A stretch of 21,906 nt of DNA from Pelomyxa schiedti (GCA_020536535.1 JAHLWZ010001070.1:1-21906), one strand, 5' to 3'; shown: positions 1 to 10,331, counted from the stretch's first letter. Translations and numbers: made by a program. Notes: a model not told the origin generated them from the letters alone.

Positions 1-62
1 GTTTTTTTTTTTTTTTTTTTTTGTTTACCTGAGTGAACAATATTGTTTTTTTCCCTGAATAG

Positions 63-795
63 GAATTCTTGGAAGAAACGGGATTGAAAAGAATGTTTCC
101 CAATCTGTCTGGATACATCGGTGTCGGCAACATATCTTCTTCCACTTCAAGCAGCACTAGCACAAGGGCAAGTGACAGTAGCACCACCATGAACAACGTT
201 TTTTGTATGTTGGAACCACCTTGCATCCATCCTTCTAACTCTAATTATCTTTCCTCCCCTCTTGGTTCCTTGGTAGACTACTTACGGTGGTTTACGAAGT
301 TGAACAAAGTTATGACATTGGCGAAACAGCTGCATGATGACTGCCTCTCTGGCCTACAGTCTCATCAGCCGTATTTCGAGCAGCAGATTGGTCTTTTGTA
401 TGTACGTATTACCTCTTTCTGTCTTTGTTTTACATCTTAATCCCAGAAAGCTCTGACAAGTATCCGAAAACCATCACAAGAGACTGTTTCTCTGTATGAT
501 GAAATTTCCAACAAACTTTATGACATGCAGCACCCAAGGCTTCCCTGGGATGCTGCAGACACAAAATGGTTTTGCATTCCCACACACTGCACATCGTAAC
601 ACACTAATCATGGAACAAAGGTTGAAGGAGATAACTGCAGAAGTCATGGAACTTGTTGGAAATTCTATGGAACTCCTCCCTCCATCATCTGATGTATCTC
701 AACACCGCAGCCACAAACACACACCCCAAAAAACAACAATATCCAGTGACCAAACCTCCATAACAAATGTTGTGGAGTGGATGCTCTCAGAATAA
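63..795 (+). CDS. 3' part of unrecognised helical protein (5' end outside window)
   Basis: The window opens in an intron with a long T run; its acceptor AG is at 61-62. Proposed exons are 63-204, 277-401, 447-493 and 531-795 (stop TAA 793-795). Removing the introns (72, 45 and 37 nt) keeps one frame and gives about 192 residues. The third intron (494-530, GTATGA...GCAG) is the weakest call. A 25-nt alternative at 596-620 would also restore frame. The protein has a Ser/Thr-rich stretch, then Lys/Glu/Leu-rich segments likely to be helical or coiled-coil (for example KLNKVMTLAKQLHDD and EQRLKEITAEVMEL), and a polar tail. I do not recognise the family. AATAAA at 794-799 overlaps the stop. The gene converges on the ankyrin-like gene with only 44 bp between stops. 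Confidence 0.55.
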
Positions 796-821
796 TAAAA
801 CTGTTGCGTTTCAAGTTTTAT
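794..821. terminator. Shared 3'-end signal: AATAAA plus inverted repeat
   Basis: The 44-bp gap between convergent stops 795 and 840 holds AATAAA (794-799). It also has perfect 8-bp arms ATAAAACT (795-802) and AGTTTTAT (814-821) around an 11-nt loop. On the minus strand the right arm reads GATAAAAC, a near poly(A) signal, so the symmetry may serve both genes. The function is inferred. Confidence 0.4.
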
Positions 822-839
822 CTTTCTTCCTGTTTTCCC

Positions 840-3148
840 TTACAAGCATCCAGAGCGGTTTGTAGAATCAAATGACGAGGCTATGGAAGGGAGTGCGGAG
901 CAGGCCCAGAGGCAGCAAGTCTCCGAAATCGACCACACATCGTCCCTCTGGAAATACTCGGCAACATCCTGGACGGTGACTCCCAACAGCTTCATTGTCG
1001 TCTCAATGTGGAGCGGCGTCACTGTCGCGATTGCCATGAAGTGCTGCCTGACGAGATCTGCTGTCATTTCGGGGTACACCCTCAGAAGCATCTTCCAGGT
1101 TCCCAAGTTGGTCCGCATTTCCGGCTCAATCACTTTACACCTGGAGTCCACCATTTTCGCAACCTTTGTTTTATTTTTTTGTGTTGTGTGGTTTTGGTTA
1201 GTAAAATCGTGATAGGTACCAGTCTACCTCAGATAATGTGATGTTGAATTGGGTGATAAGCCATTCAGCACACTTCTTCTTGCCAGTGTGAATCAAAGTG
1301 AACAAAAGATAGTTGTCACTCAGTTTGACATCCTGCTCAGTCATGTTCAGTTGCTGGATCAACCATTTCACAGCTTTTCCAGACTGAACTCGGTACAGGC
1401 GATCCTCCGCAAGACTGGTGACCACAGAAGCAGAGCCCAGGCCTTTGAGCCATGGGAACAACTTCTTCACATCTGAGAGGCCATGATAGCGAATGGCATG
1501 CCTCAAGGCCTTGTGGCACCTGCTGGGGTGTGGTTTTACATTGTTGCCGAAAATTTTGGCAATGAGCAGTGCCAAGTCAAGGTTGTAGTGCAGAGAAGTA
1601 TCAATTGCCTCAGCTACTGAACTCTCACCGAGGTTTCTCAGTGATACACGTGAGAAGAACCACTCCACACCACGGAGGCACCTTTGGTCAAACCACAGTT
1701 CTTTGCCGACGATGGATAGTAGCATTTCTTCTGTGAGAGCTGGATTGGAATTAACGGTGTCCATAACGTGAAAAGTATCTTCCAACCAATCAGCAACTGC
1801 AGTGTTGTTGTGTACCAGGGCTTCAGCAAGGCAGTCAACTTTGTTGGTTGGATCGTTACCGGTTTTTCCCAGATGGGGTGAGGCCAAAATGAGGGATTTA
1901 AGCACCTCAACACTGTCCTTCTTGTTTCCACAGGCTTTTGCAAATGAATCACCTCCAATTGGTCCAATTGAAGAGCTGAACGTGCTAACCAGCCATTGAA
2001 TTGATTCCACATCGGCACACTCTTGGCAAACCAAATCCAGAGTACCTTTTGTTGGCTCAATAGAAAACGCTGCCGTGATCCATTGTAAGGCTTCTGTGCA
2101 TTCAATGTGCCCAAGGAGGTCTTCCACTACACATGGTTTTTCATCCATCCTGTTCTTTATCCACTCCAAACTTTCACGCAGTTGAGGTCCCTTCACATTT
2201 GTGCCGTTTGCAAAGTCCACAAGGTATGGCATGCCAAATGAAAAACCGTTTTGGTTGAACAAATCGTTCCAGAGAGCCACAACTTCCACGTTCCCACTTT
2301 GGAAAGCATTAAAGCCAAGCCGTGGTGGGCGACGTACCTTTGCAACCGTCTTCAGTTTTCTGTACAATTCCACCACGTCGGTGTGTTGTACCATCCACCT
2401 AAGGATGTCTATGTGGCCCTCCACTAATGTCGCACTGAAAGGCCTTACAAATTCCCACCCACTCGTCACTCCAAACTGAGAAGTAAGCCACTTCACACAC
2501 TCGAGGTTCCCTCCAAGGCACGCCTCAGTCAACAGGTTCCGCATCATCATCCTATCAGGACGGTAACTCCCTGATGGCCACATGAGCCTAACTCCTCTCC
2601 CTCCTGGTGGTGATGGTTGTTGTGTGCTGTCCTCCCCACTCCTTACCATTTGTTGTGCCATTTCCAAGTGACCACCTTTTAGTGTTTGTTACAAAATGAA
2701 AATAATGAAACACATAAAACAACAACCCGTCAGGCACCCATAATTATTACACACCTCGGCACAGTCCACCCAGCACAGCGAGGCACTCTTTTTCGATGTT
2801 CTTTCCGCCACCCCTCCTTCCCATAATCCAGTCCACGCACCTGCCGCTCCCTGCCTCGGCCGCGCATCCCAGCCAAAAGTACCGCGACGTGTGGCACTTG
2901 GTCTGGCGGTACATCTTGTCTTGGTACACTCCCCCGTCGCCGTCGGGCCCAGCGGTCCTGGCGCACACCAGCGCGACCAGCGGGAAAAGCGCGTCGGCGA
3001 GGCCCATGAGGAACACGATTGTGGGTCTGTCTAGCGCGCCGCGCGTGCGCCTGCACCCGCTCATGAAAAACGGCACCACGACCATCTCCCACACCACACG
3101 CGACGTTTCCACGATCCTCTGGATCTCACGGCTCTTGTCTGTTGCCAT
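840..3148 (-). CDS. Ankyrin-like repeat protein, 721 aa, three exons
   Basis: Transcribed leftwards. Exons: 3148-2755, 2675-1228 and 1163-840. Introns are 79 nt (2676-2754, ends CTAAAAG) and 64 nt (1164-1227, with TACTAAC near its 3' end). Both joins rebuild repeat motifs: exon 1 to 2 makes C-R-G-G-H-L-E-M-A-Q, and exon 2 to 3 makes N-I-T-L-S-E-V-A-K-M-V. The three open frames are therefore one gene, not three. The repeats are degenerate ankyrin-like units such as GNLECVKWLTSQFGVT and KCAEWLITQFNITLSEV. Such repeats normally form helical stacks for protein binding; no enzymatic domain is visible. Exon 1 is clearly more GC-rich than the rest. From memory, this family is expanded in archamoebae such as Pelomyxa. 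The start is the first ATG of exon 1. The target is unknown. Confidence 0.8.
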
Positions 3149-3594
3149 AAGTCTGTTCAGAGCAGCAATTCTCCTAAACCCCTATCTCAGGTTTTCCCAC
3201 AAGGTGTTGTGGTGGGGAGGAAATTGATGGGGGATTCACCAAAGGCAATGACAATGAACACAACTGAACAAGTGCTTGTGCTTGCAGACGGTGCAACTGG
3301 TGCGAAGCTGGCAACAGTTCTTCTGCTGATGGATAATTAATTGTCTGAGTGGGTGAATGGTTTGTCTCCAAGAAGGTCTTCTTGTGCAGTCTGTCAGATG
3401 GGGGCTTCAGTGAATTACCCGAGATTGTTTAATTTTGATGGAGAAGCGAGTGAGACTTTGGACAGTACATTGACAGAGCTCATTAGAACGCAGCGCCTTG
3501 GTGGGAGAGGTTGATCGGAGGAATCTTATGAGAGGCCGAGATTCGTGCAGTTCCCGTTTGGGAACTACACAAAACACTTGTCGAATACGGAGAA
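3149..3594. promoter_or_regulatory. Divergent intergenic region with strong hairpin
   Basis: Contains 446 bp between the divergent starts of the ankyrin-like gene (3148, -) and the Rab gene (3595, +). No credible exon was seen; short frames here have no family features. It should hold both promoters and 5' leaders. A hairpin lies 25-50 nt before the Rab ATG: arms AGTTCCC (3549-3555) and GGGAACT (3560-3566) with a GTTT loop, extended by GTG/CAC after one mismatch (3545-3570). If transcribed it would sit in the Rab 5' leader. Confidence 0.45.
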
Positions 3595-4704
3595 ATGGGT
3601 TGCATTCCGTTACCATCATTTCACCGGGACCCTCCCAGGGGTCGGTTTTTTCCCCCCTGCTATGTGTCCTTTTGCCCAGCGTGTTTTGTTGTACCCCCTC
3701 TTTTTTTTCTCTTTTTTATTCGTACTTTTCTGCACTCCTTACATCGAGTCTCCACTAGTGAAACTACCAGAGCAATCTATTAAATTGGTGCTTGTTGGTG
3801 TTGCAAGTGCTGGAAAAACTGCATTGGTGCAACGCCTAGTTCACGATTCGTTCACTGTATCATCAAGCACTGTGGGGTTGTTTATTGTTAATTTTTTTTC
3901 ATTTATTTCTTATTACCTATTTATTATTATCCCGCGACTCAAAGTCGCTTTCTACCTTGCAGTAATTTATTGTTGCACAGGGCATCATATGAAACTGTAA
4001 ATTTGGTTGTGGATGAACACAGTATCTTTTTAGAAGTAAGCCTTTCTTTGTTTTTTTTTTTTTTCCCCTTCGTGTTTTTTGGCATTCACCAACCACGCTA
4101 TTTGAGATATGGGACACAGCAGGAGCCGGTTTTTTTCCCTTATTATTCCACTTCGTTCCCAACTACACCTTAGAGAGATACCGCTCCTTAGTTCCAACCT
4201 ATTACCGAGGTATTTACAACATCCTTCAAACTTTGAACAAAACAGCGTAATTTTTAGATGCTTCAGCTGCAATAGTTGGTTGATTTTCTTTCCTCCTGAA
4301 TAAAGCCTAACAGTACCCACTGTATTTCCACCGTACTACAGTGTTCGATGTCTCATCCAGAGTATGGACACATCTCGCGCTATAATTCACGTAACCAACA
4401 ACAGGACTCCTTTACTGGAATGAAGCAGTGGATAGATGAACTACTTTCTTTTGCTCCCCGGCACATTTCCTTAGCACTGGTTGGAGCTAAGTGTGACCTC
4501 ATTGCCGAAGACCCCAACAAAAGAGCCACACCCAGCGACGTGGTCGCGGACTATGCATTAAGCATACCGGCACTGTGCATTGCCTATACAGAGACCAGTG
4601 CCAAGACCGGTGAGAATGTAGAGAAGCTATTCGAGGATGTATGCAGAGCTGTTATGGAACGAAGGGCTCGAAATAAACCAGCCACTCTTGCTTCACACTT
4701 TTGA
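3595..4704 (+). CDS. Atypical Rab5/ARA6-like small GTPase, no prenylation Cys
   Basis: Eight exons: 3595-3640, 3759-3876, 3981-4035, 4107-4128, 4174-4209, 4258-4278, 4342-4361 and 4405-4704 (205 aa). All phases match and every join falls inside Rab consensus. P-loop GVASAGKT is at 29-36, switch-I Thr in STVGASYE about 53, WDTAG at 75-79, ERYRSLVPTYYR follows, and TSAKTG is at 170-175. The body resembles the Rab5/Rab22/ARA6 group that acts on endosomes. Oddities: the catalytic Gln after DTAG is Ala80 (codon GCC, just before a splice site), and the Asn of NKxD is Ala134 (GAKCDL). The C-terminus (ATLASHF) lacks any Cys for geranylgeranylation, while the N-terminus starts MGC. Plant ARA6 (RABF1) likewise replaces C-terminal lipids with N-terminal acylation. 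Here position 6 is Leu, not Ser/Thr, so myristoylation is uncertain but Cys3 could be palmitoylated. Exon 1 rests on phase and the MGC motif. Confidence 0.88.
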
Positions 4705-4765
4705 CTGTAAATATGTTCTGAATAGTAACCCTTTGTACAAAAAAAGAAGCCAAACCAGGGTTTCC

Positions 4766-4796
4766 TTCCTTTTTTCCAGCTTTTGGAAAAAGGGAA
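4766..4796. terminator. Long hairpin between convergent Rab and kinase genes
   Basis: The stem pairs 4766-4778 with 4784-4796 (13 bp with one T-G pair) around a GCTTT loop. It lies in the 101-bp gap between the Rab stop (4704) and the kinase stop (4806). It is seen directly; a role in 3'-end formation for both genes is inferred from position. Confidence 0.4.
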
Positions 4797-4805
4797 CTTT
4801 TTGTT

Positions 4806-7800
4806 TTAATTTATTGACCCCAATGCTGGTACATTAGAGGGTGGAGGTGTGGGTAGTGGTTTCTTTGGGGGTGAATGTGTCAGTTGCTTGGAGTGGGGAT
4901 TGCTTCTGGGCAGCATTATGGCCGCTGGAGAATCACGGCTGTGGGCCTGGTGTGCTTCTTGCAGAACTGTTTGCATCCTGGTTTCGACTTCTTGGAACGC
5001 TTTGATGGTGGTAAGTAACTACGGGAAATGAGAAAGAGCGAGTGCCGTACTGGGTCTTTGTAGAGGATCCTGTGCCCAGCAGTCTGCTATAAGTGACGCC
5101 AAATCACTTGGGCATGTTTCGGGAATTGGTCTCCGCTGGAATGGGAGTGAGTGGTTAGGAGTTGTTTAGAAAAGAGACCTGTCCAGTAAGGATAAACTGG
5201 GTAACAGCTGAAAAGGGTTTTTCTTGAGTGGTTATTCAGATGGCATGGAAGTACCAAAAAAGCTTTTAAATTCGGTATTTGGGTAGGGTTCCTTTTCAAT
5301 ATACAACTCATATAGAAGTACAGCATAACTTGGTAGGTATTAAAAAAAACTGCATTTGTGGAGACTATTCACCTGAAAATGTCACAGCTGGGGCTATACA
5401 TTTGGTTTTCTATTAGTTCTGGTGCTTGATAAAGCACAGTTCCAACACCAAGTGTGTATCTTGAGAAATGTAAACTGGCAAGTTGTTGACAGAACTGACA
5501 TGGTAAACCTGTTTTTGGACTCCATGACATTTATTTCTCTCGTAGTGCCAAAATCTAATTGTTTTTCCCCTCATAAGAGGATTTAATCAAAAGCAGATAA
5601 TTACCTGTTATTTTACAATTGACGGTGGTGTCTAATGACAAGGAGGTGACCAACAAGTTGTCTGGACCACAACTAATAAGACAAATGTTCACCAAGAAAA
5701 GCAGTTCAAATACCTGGCTTTAAGTCCCTGTGAATAATGCCATTACTGTGAAGGTATTGCATTCCTAGGAGTTTGGAGAAGATTTTTTTCCCCCACAAAG
5801 AAAGTATTACCTCTGGCGGCATCACTTGCCATCTTCATTCGCAGGCAGTATGCCAACTTGTATTCTCTCATTACTTTGGATAGACTTCCAAAAGCACAAA
5901 ATTCCTGTAGTTGGTATTAGTGCTTGCTATCGATTCTCTGCGAGGACAAACTGTAACAATACAGTATTTCCCAGGTACTGTAACGGCTCCTATGACAAAT
6001 TGGAAGTTGCAACACTGCAAAAAAAAAAGTACCAATAAAATTTACACAGTAATTAGATCGAATAGCCTCCATCATAAGAATTTCTCGTTTGAATTCAGCA
6101 AATGAGTCTGCATCTAGATTCTGGTACCTCAGTACCTATAGTGACGCAAATTACTTCATTGCCCATAGTCACCCGCGCAACCTTAATTGCCACGTCATTG
6201 CCTCTCCATGTTCCTTGAAGAAATAAGCAAGAGTTGCAGCAAGACTATTTCTTGACACACCAGCATAAACAATCCCATAAGATCCATCCCCAATAGCTGG
6301 TACTTTTAAAATCAGTTCTTCATAATCGAGTCTCGTTGAGAGGGTGCTATCAATGCGTCCTGAGAGATATCCAATACTATCTCCCGTAGAACCTGCACAG
6401 GGGAAAATCGGTAAACATTTTATCATTTATTAACTCTTACTATGTGTATTAACAGATATCTTGATCTCAGCCCTTGTTGTACAATGAAATGTAACCGCGA
6501 TTTTAAGAGTCGTCGTGCCACCCTTTTCGGGACTATCAGTATTGGTTAAGTCAGTAAGAGAACATACAGCGGAAAGGGTTCCAGTTCTGGGGGACACAGT
6601 TACTGTGTGCTGGTCCCGATTCTCATATGTAATAGAAAACAAAACCTTTCCTGGCGATTGGTTCGTCATCAGCACTTCCTCCGACAATGGTTGTTCAACT
6701 GGAGCATTATTAGTGTGCAGCCCAAGCGTAATTTTATCCACAGAAAAGGTAAGTGGAAACGGAACTGAGTGAACACCCCTTATTCGACGCCTGTAAACAA
6801 TGAGAAAAGCTTAATTGGCACATAATTGAAATACGAGATTGAAGATGTGATTGGAGTATATTCCTCCCCTCTCGGACGACTGCTAGATTTTCTCCTGTTT
6901 TTCATTGTCAGAGGAAAAAGTAAAACAAAATATGTAAGAAAGGAACTACCAAATAATTACAACAAGAAAGGCACATAAACCAAGAAATATTAACCCTCCA
7001 ATGCACCCGCATACCAGTTCAATAATGAAAGTCGTATCTATAAAGTTGTGATTAGAATGTATCCTTATCCTTCTTCTAACTGACAGGGAAATATAACTGT
7101 CGACAGTGGAATCGCTAGAAATCTCTGTACCTAAGAGAAGTAAGGAGAATTCGTGCATTCAAAATCGTGGACCCACAATAACGAAGAAAAGTCAAAGCAA
7201 TAAACGGATGCGGCTCCGTTGCCACAAATGTGGATTCCCCTGTAAGTACATTGACAGTTCTCAATTGAGATGTTGAATCTGACGTGTATGCAGCCAGGAA
7301 GAGTGTATTGTTGTCACAAATATCGAAATGAAGGGATTGTGCATCTTGGGTTGTGTATCCCAATTTGCCGACTGCCCCACAACTCCAGTTGTAAATATGG
7401 CATTTCCAAAGAGTGCTTTCCTCTGTGTTAATCGTATAGGCAAAGTAGGACACATCAACTGCCAAAGCACTTGCCGACGAGAAGGGAAGTGAAGTTTTCT
7501 TTGTTGCAAACCCCGAGTCGAGAGCAACAGTGTAGATATTACTTGAACCGATTGTGGGAACCTCCACTATGTACATTTGACCTGTTTCGCTGGAGTATGA
7601 CATCCCAGTTATTTGCCCACTGGTCCCAGTGATCCCTACCACAGAGCTGGTGCAATTCGAAAGATGAAGTGAATACAGAAGGTTATCTGTTCCAGATGCT
7701 GCAATATAGTACATAATGTCCCCAACGTAGGGTGCCGATATTGGTATTTCCCCACTCTGGGGTGCATGTTGAAAAAGGCAAACCCCAATCCAAGTGCTAT

Positions 7801-8991
7801 CCAGAGGTGGACCAGTGAAAGAGACCAACTGGTTCAAGGTTGAATCGATTGCGTAAGACACTTTTTTTTGTCAAAACAGTGGAAAATAGAAAGAAAAACG
7901 CACTTATGTCGGATGAACTAGAGTTGGAGGAGCTGCCTAAAAGGGATGTTAAAAAAGCGTAACTAGAGGGAAAACTACTATTGCAGTAATTCAAAAAAGA
8001 CAAAGAATTGAAGGGATCTGGCTCGCTGGAAACTAAAGTGGATGCTCCAGTGTCTGCATTTACAACTCGCATCTCTCCACACTTACAACTGGGATTATAC
8101 GCCGCAAGATAAAGCACCCCTCTCAGGTCAGAAGTATTGCTTCCATTATCAGCACTGCAAACGTCAAAGTGTAGGCTCGCTTGTGTGTCAACGTCATAAC
8201 CAATAGGGCCAATCTTTTCAACCCATGTTGCATTTGGGGCAACTTTATACAGTGCATCTTCATCCACACTTAGTGTATAAAGGGCCTGACCCACAGCATC
8301 ATAGGCCAATCCCAGGCAAGGCCCAAAATCTGGAAGGAGACCGATTTTGCTAGATTTGCCAGAAGAAATATCAATAGTGTATAGGAAATTCCCAAGTAAG
8401 CCCCTAGCAATAGCAAAAAGCGTGTTGTACGGCTTTGATGCCCAAGTTAAAGCTGCTATCTTCATTATCCCAGTGGATCCGATTTGAGTTGTTGTACAAT
8501 CCTCAAGAGACATTGAAACAAGAGAATTTGTCCTGTGTGCGTCAGAAAACATAAGATAACACCCATAGGACTCGTACCAGTCGTCAATAATATAAAAGTT
8601 ACCAGTTCCAGGTACAATGTCACCTAAGGTACCGTAACTTGGAGAACTACACAGAGGCCTCCACATTGGGTTCAAAGGTGGGCCGTCGAATGCAACCAAT
8701 TCATTTAATCGCGTATCAATGGCATACGCAACTACACAATGCTTAGTATACAGAAACTACTAATATTCAATAGCATGAAGTAGATCCCGTCTATAATCTA
8801 GCACGGTATTGTAGCACGTGTGTTATTTTTATAATATGTAAAATAAACACGTAGAAAGACGGGCAACTTGTCTGGGACGCAGGGGAATTCAACCAAGGGC
8901 CTCGAAACTCGACGCATGATACAATACATATAGAACAAAGAACCGCGTTGATACACAAAAGGTGCACCGTCTCCGAACGCCAAAAGCGCAT
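4806..8991 (-). CDS. Receptor-type TKL protein kinase with duplicated propeller-like ectodomain
   Basis: Nineteen exons, 1,106 aa: 8991-8851, 8741-7904, 7860-7131, 7096-6950, 6894-6835, 6790-6441, 6392-6261, 6213-6136, 6107-6033, 5989-5952, 5904-5811, 5764-5714, 5661-5605, 5554-5509, 5474-5373, 5328-5255, 5207-5179, 5135-5051 and 4999-4806. Order: signal peptide (hydrophobic core LLCINAVLCSICIVS); two homologous ectodomain units of about 280 and 243 aa sharing YAID, GPPL and LHFD motifs, which look like NHL/beta-propeller sheets; one TM helix about 592-619; basic stop-transfer RKSSSRPR; an Ig/MSP-like beta domain 639-755 (TVSPRTGTLSA); then the kinase. Kinase residues: G-loop GDGSYG 789-794, VAIK Lys809, Glu in EFKREIL, HRDLKPDN with Asp908, DFG 931-933, APE, and QRPTF near the end. 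HRDLKP points to Ser/Thr (TKL) activity. All key residues are present, so it is probably active. Weak joins: the first intron (an alternative acceptor lies before 8731) and the one at 6108-6135. Confidence 0.85.
7131..8741 (-). repeat. Tandem duplication of the ectodomain exon
   Basis: Exons 8741-7904 and 7860-7131 encode homologous units. Both start with x-[AS]-YAID-x-x-LN-x-LV-x-F-x-GPPL, continue with matching spacing, and close with F-L-x-YC...LTSL. They are separated by a 43-nt intron (7861-7903). The intron acceptor lies at the same codon position in the second unit as a possible acceptor in the first (before 8731), as expected if an exon plus its flanking intron was duplicated. Sequence divergence is considerable, so the event is old. 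Confidence 0.75.
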
Positions 8992-9023
8992 TTCACTGTA
9001 AAATTGGTTTCAACTCTGATTGA

Positions 9024-9248
9024 TTAGTCCTCACTGACCACCTCACTGGGGGGGCAGAGTGCACCAAGGTGCTCCTTGATTGGGAGAGTACGGTGTCCGG
9101 CACTTCGGGCGCTGAGCTCGGAATGATCATCTGGGGATTCCATCAATCTTTCAGGATTAACGAAAACAGAACGGGGAAAACTATGCGAACTTGAAAAGAA
9201 ATCCAAAGAAGAAAAGAAGAGATGCCTTCCATCAAGTTCTACGGCCAT
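9024..9248 (-). CDS. Doubtful small ORF, 74 aa
   Basis: An uninterrupted frame from an ATG at 9248 to a TAA at 9024. It lies 32 bp upstream of the receptor-kinase start and faces the phosphatase gene across 99 bp. The product is polar, Ser/Pro-rich and without signal peptide, TM segment or motif; the end reads HRTLPIKEHLGALC. It could be a short gene, a 5' leader exon of the receptor kinase, or chance. I do not recognise it. Confidence 0.3.
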   Translation of the reverse strand: MAVELDGRHLFFSSLDFFSSSHSFPRSVFVNPERLMESPDDHSELSARSAGHRTLPIKEHLGALCPPSEVVSED

Positions 9249-9347
9249 TCACAAGAAAAAACAAAAAAAAACATGCTAGAGGTGTAACAACAACGGCCTA
9301 CGAACCAACCAGCAAACAGAACGCACGAAAAAACAAAAAAAAAAAAA
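9249..9347. promoter_or_regulatory. Short divergent promoter region, A-rich leader
   Basis: Ninety-nine bp between divergent frames, dominated by A-runs broken by single C. An uninterrupted A run ends directly at the phosphatase ATG (9348). A similar A-rich leader, seen on the minus strand, precedes the TEX261-like gene. It probably holds the promoter and leader of the phosphatase gene. Confidence 0.35.
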
Positions 9348-10204
9348 ATGACAGCACCCCTTCGCTACTTGTATAATTTGGTGGCAGTTCGCTCAGACGA
9401 CAAATCGAAAACTGCCGCTGCTTCTGTAAGGTAAACCCATAATTCCTTGTCCCTTTCAATGAGAGTTTATTTGTTGTTAGCGCTAGCAAGCGGACTGGGT
9501 TGTTAAAACCTCAGTCTCGTAAGAGGAAGACTCTCGTACTTGACTTGGACGAGACTTTGATAAGGACTTCCTACGAGGTCAGTCGTATGCCTTTTTTGAA
9601 AGCTAAAAAAACTAACTTTTTTGTAGCCAATTCCAAATCCAGATTTTGTTGTAAAGGTGGAGGGTCAGAGGGCTTATGTAAAGAAGCGGCCTGGAGTTGA
9701 CCGTTTCTTGAATACTCTCAAAGACAAATACGAGCTTGTGTTGTTCACGGCAAGTGCCAGAGAGGTAGATGATACAATAGTCCCTCTGTACATTTCTAAT
9801 TTGTTCAATACAGTACGCAGAACCGGTTTTGAACTTCCTCGATGTTAATAGAGTATTCTCTGCTCGCCTGTATCGTGATTCGTGCTCTTTAGTTGGGGGA
9901 ATGTTTGTCAAGGTTTCTTCCATAGTTATCAAAAATTCCAAAACTGACTCTCATGAAGGATCTAAGCCGGTTAGGAAGAGACTTGAATCAAGTTATTCTC
10001 GTTGACAACTCCCCAGTGTCGTACAGCTTGCAGCCTCAAAACGGGCTCCCTATATCTAGTTTCGTAGGAGATAGTGAGGATAATGAGCTCTTCACGCTCC
10101 TCCCATTCCTGAACACGGCTGCAAATAGCCCCATCCCCGTACCTGTGCTTCTGCATGGTTTTTTGAACAAGAGAGTAGTCTGCATCAAGACTAGAGAGAA
10201 CTGA
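9348..10204 (+). CDS. SCP/FCP1-like (NIF domain) protein phosphatase, HAD family
   Basis: Five exons: 9348-9430, 9481-9577, 9627-9764, 9814-9912 and 9959-10204 (220 aa), with introns of 46-50 nt. The catalytic DxDx[TV] signature is LVLDLDETL with Asp49 and Asp51. It is followed by the usual SCP order: KRPGVDRFL, ELVLFTASAREYAEPVLNFL, FSARLYRDSC, VKDLSRLGRDL, VILVDNSPVSY and ELFTLLPFL. The family dephosphorylates phospho-Ser/Thr, classically the RNA polymerase II CTD, and related Dullard enzymes act on lipin. The short N-terminus has no TM helix, favouring a soluble SCP-type enzyme. The C-terminal tail after LLPFL is longer than in animal SCPs and ends basic. The intron at 9765-9813 could be read through in frame, but only splicing gives the canonical YAEPVLNFL segment. 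The gene converges with the TEX261-like gene. Confidence 0.9.
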
Positions 10205-10331
10205 TACCCACCAAGAGGGTAGGCTACAATCACACTTGCAAATACACACTCATACACTGTATTTATGAAAAACACTGCCATGTATTTGCCCCCTCTCTTA
10301 GTTGATTGTGGGGATGAGAACAAATTAATTG

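Noticed and set aside
596-620. 25-nt intron alternative in the first gene
   Set aside because: It also restores frame, but the 37-nt intron at 494-530 is closer to sizes supported elsewhere. I keep it only as an alternative.
840-1154. Stand-alone 104-aa gene
   Set aside because: A phase-0 intron joins it to the ankyrin-like gene and rebuilds ITLSEVAKM, so it is better read as the last exon.
4849-5031. Plus-strand ORF
   Set aside because: It is the antisense shadow of the last kinase exon and intron.
7861-7903. Read-through of the first ectodomain exon into FFFLFSTVLTKK
   Set aside because: This is the 43-nt intron; splicing gives the MSYAID opening that matches the first unit.
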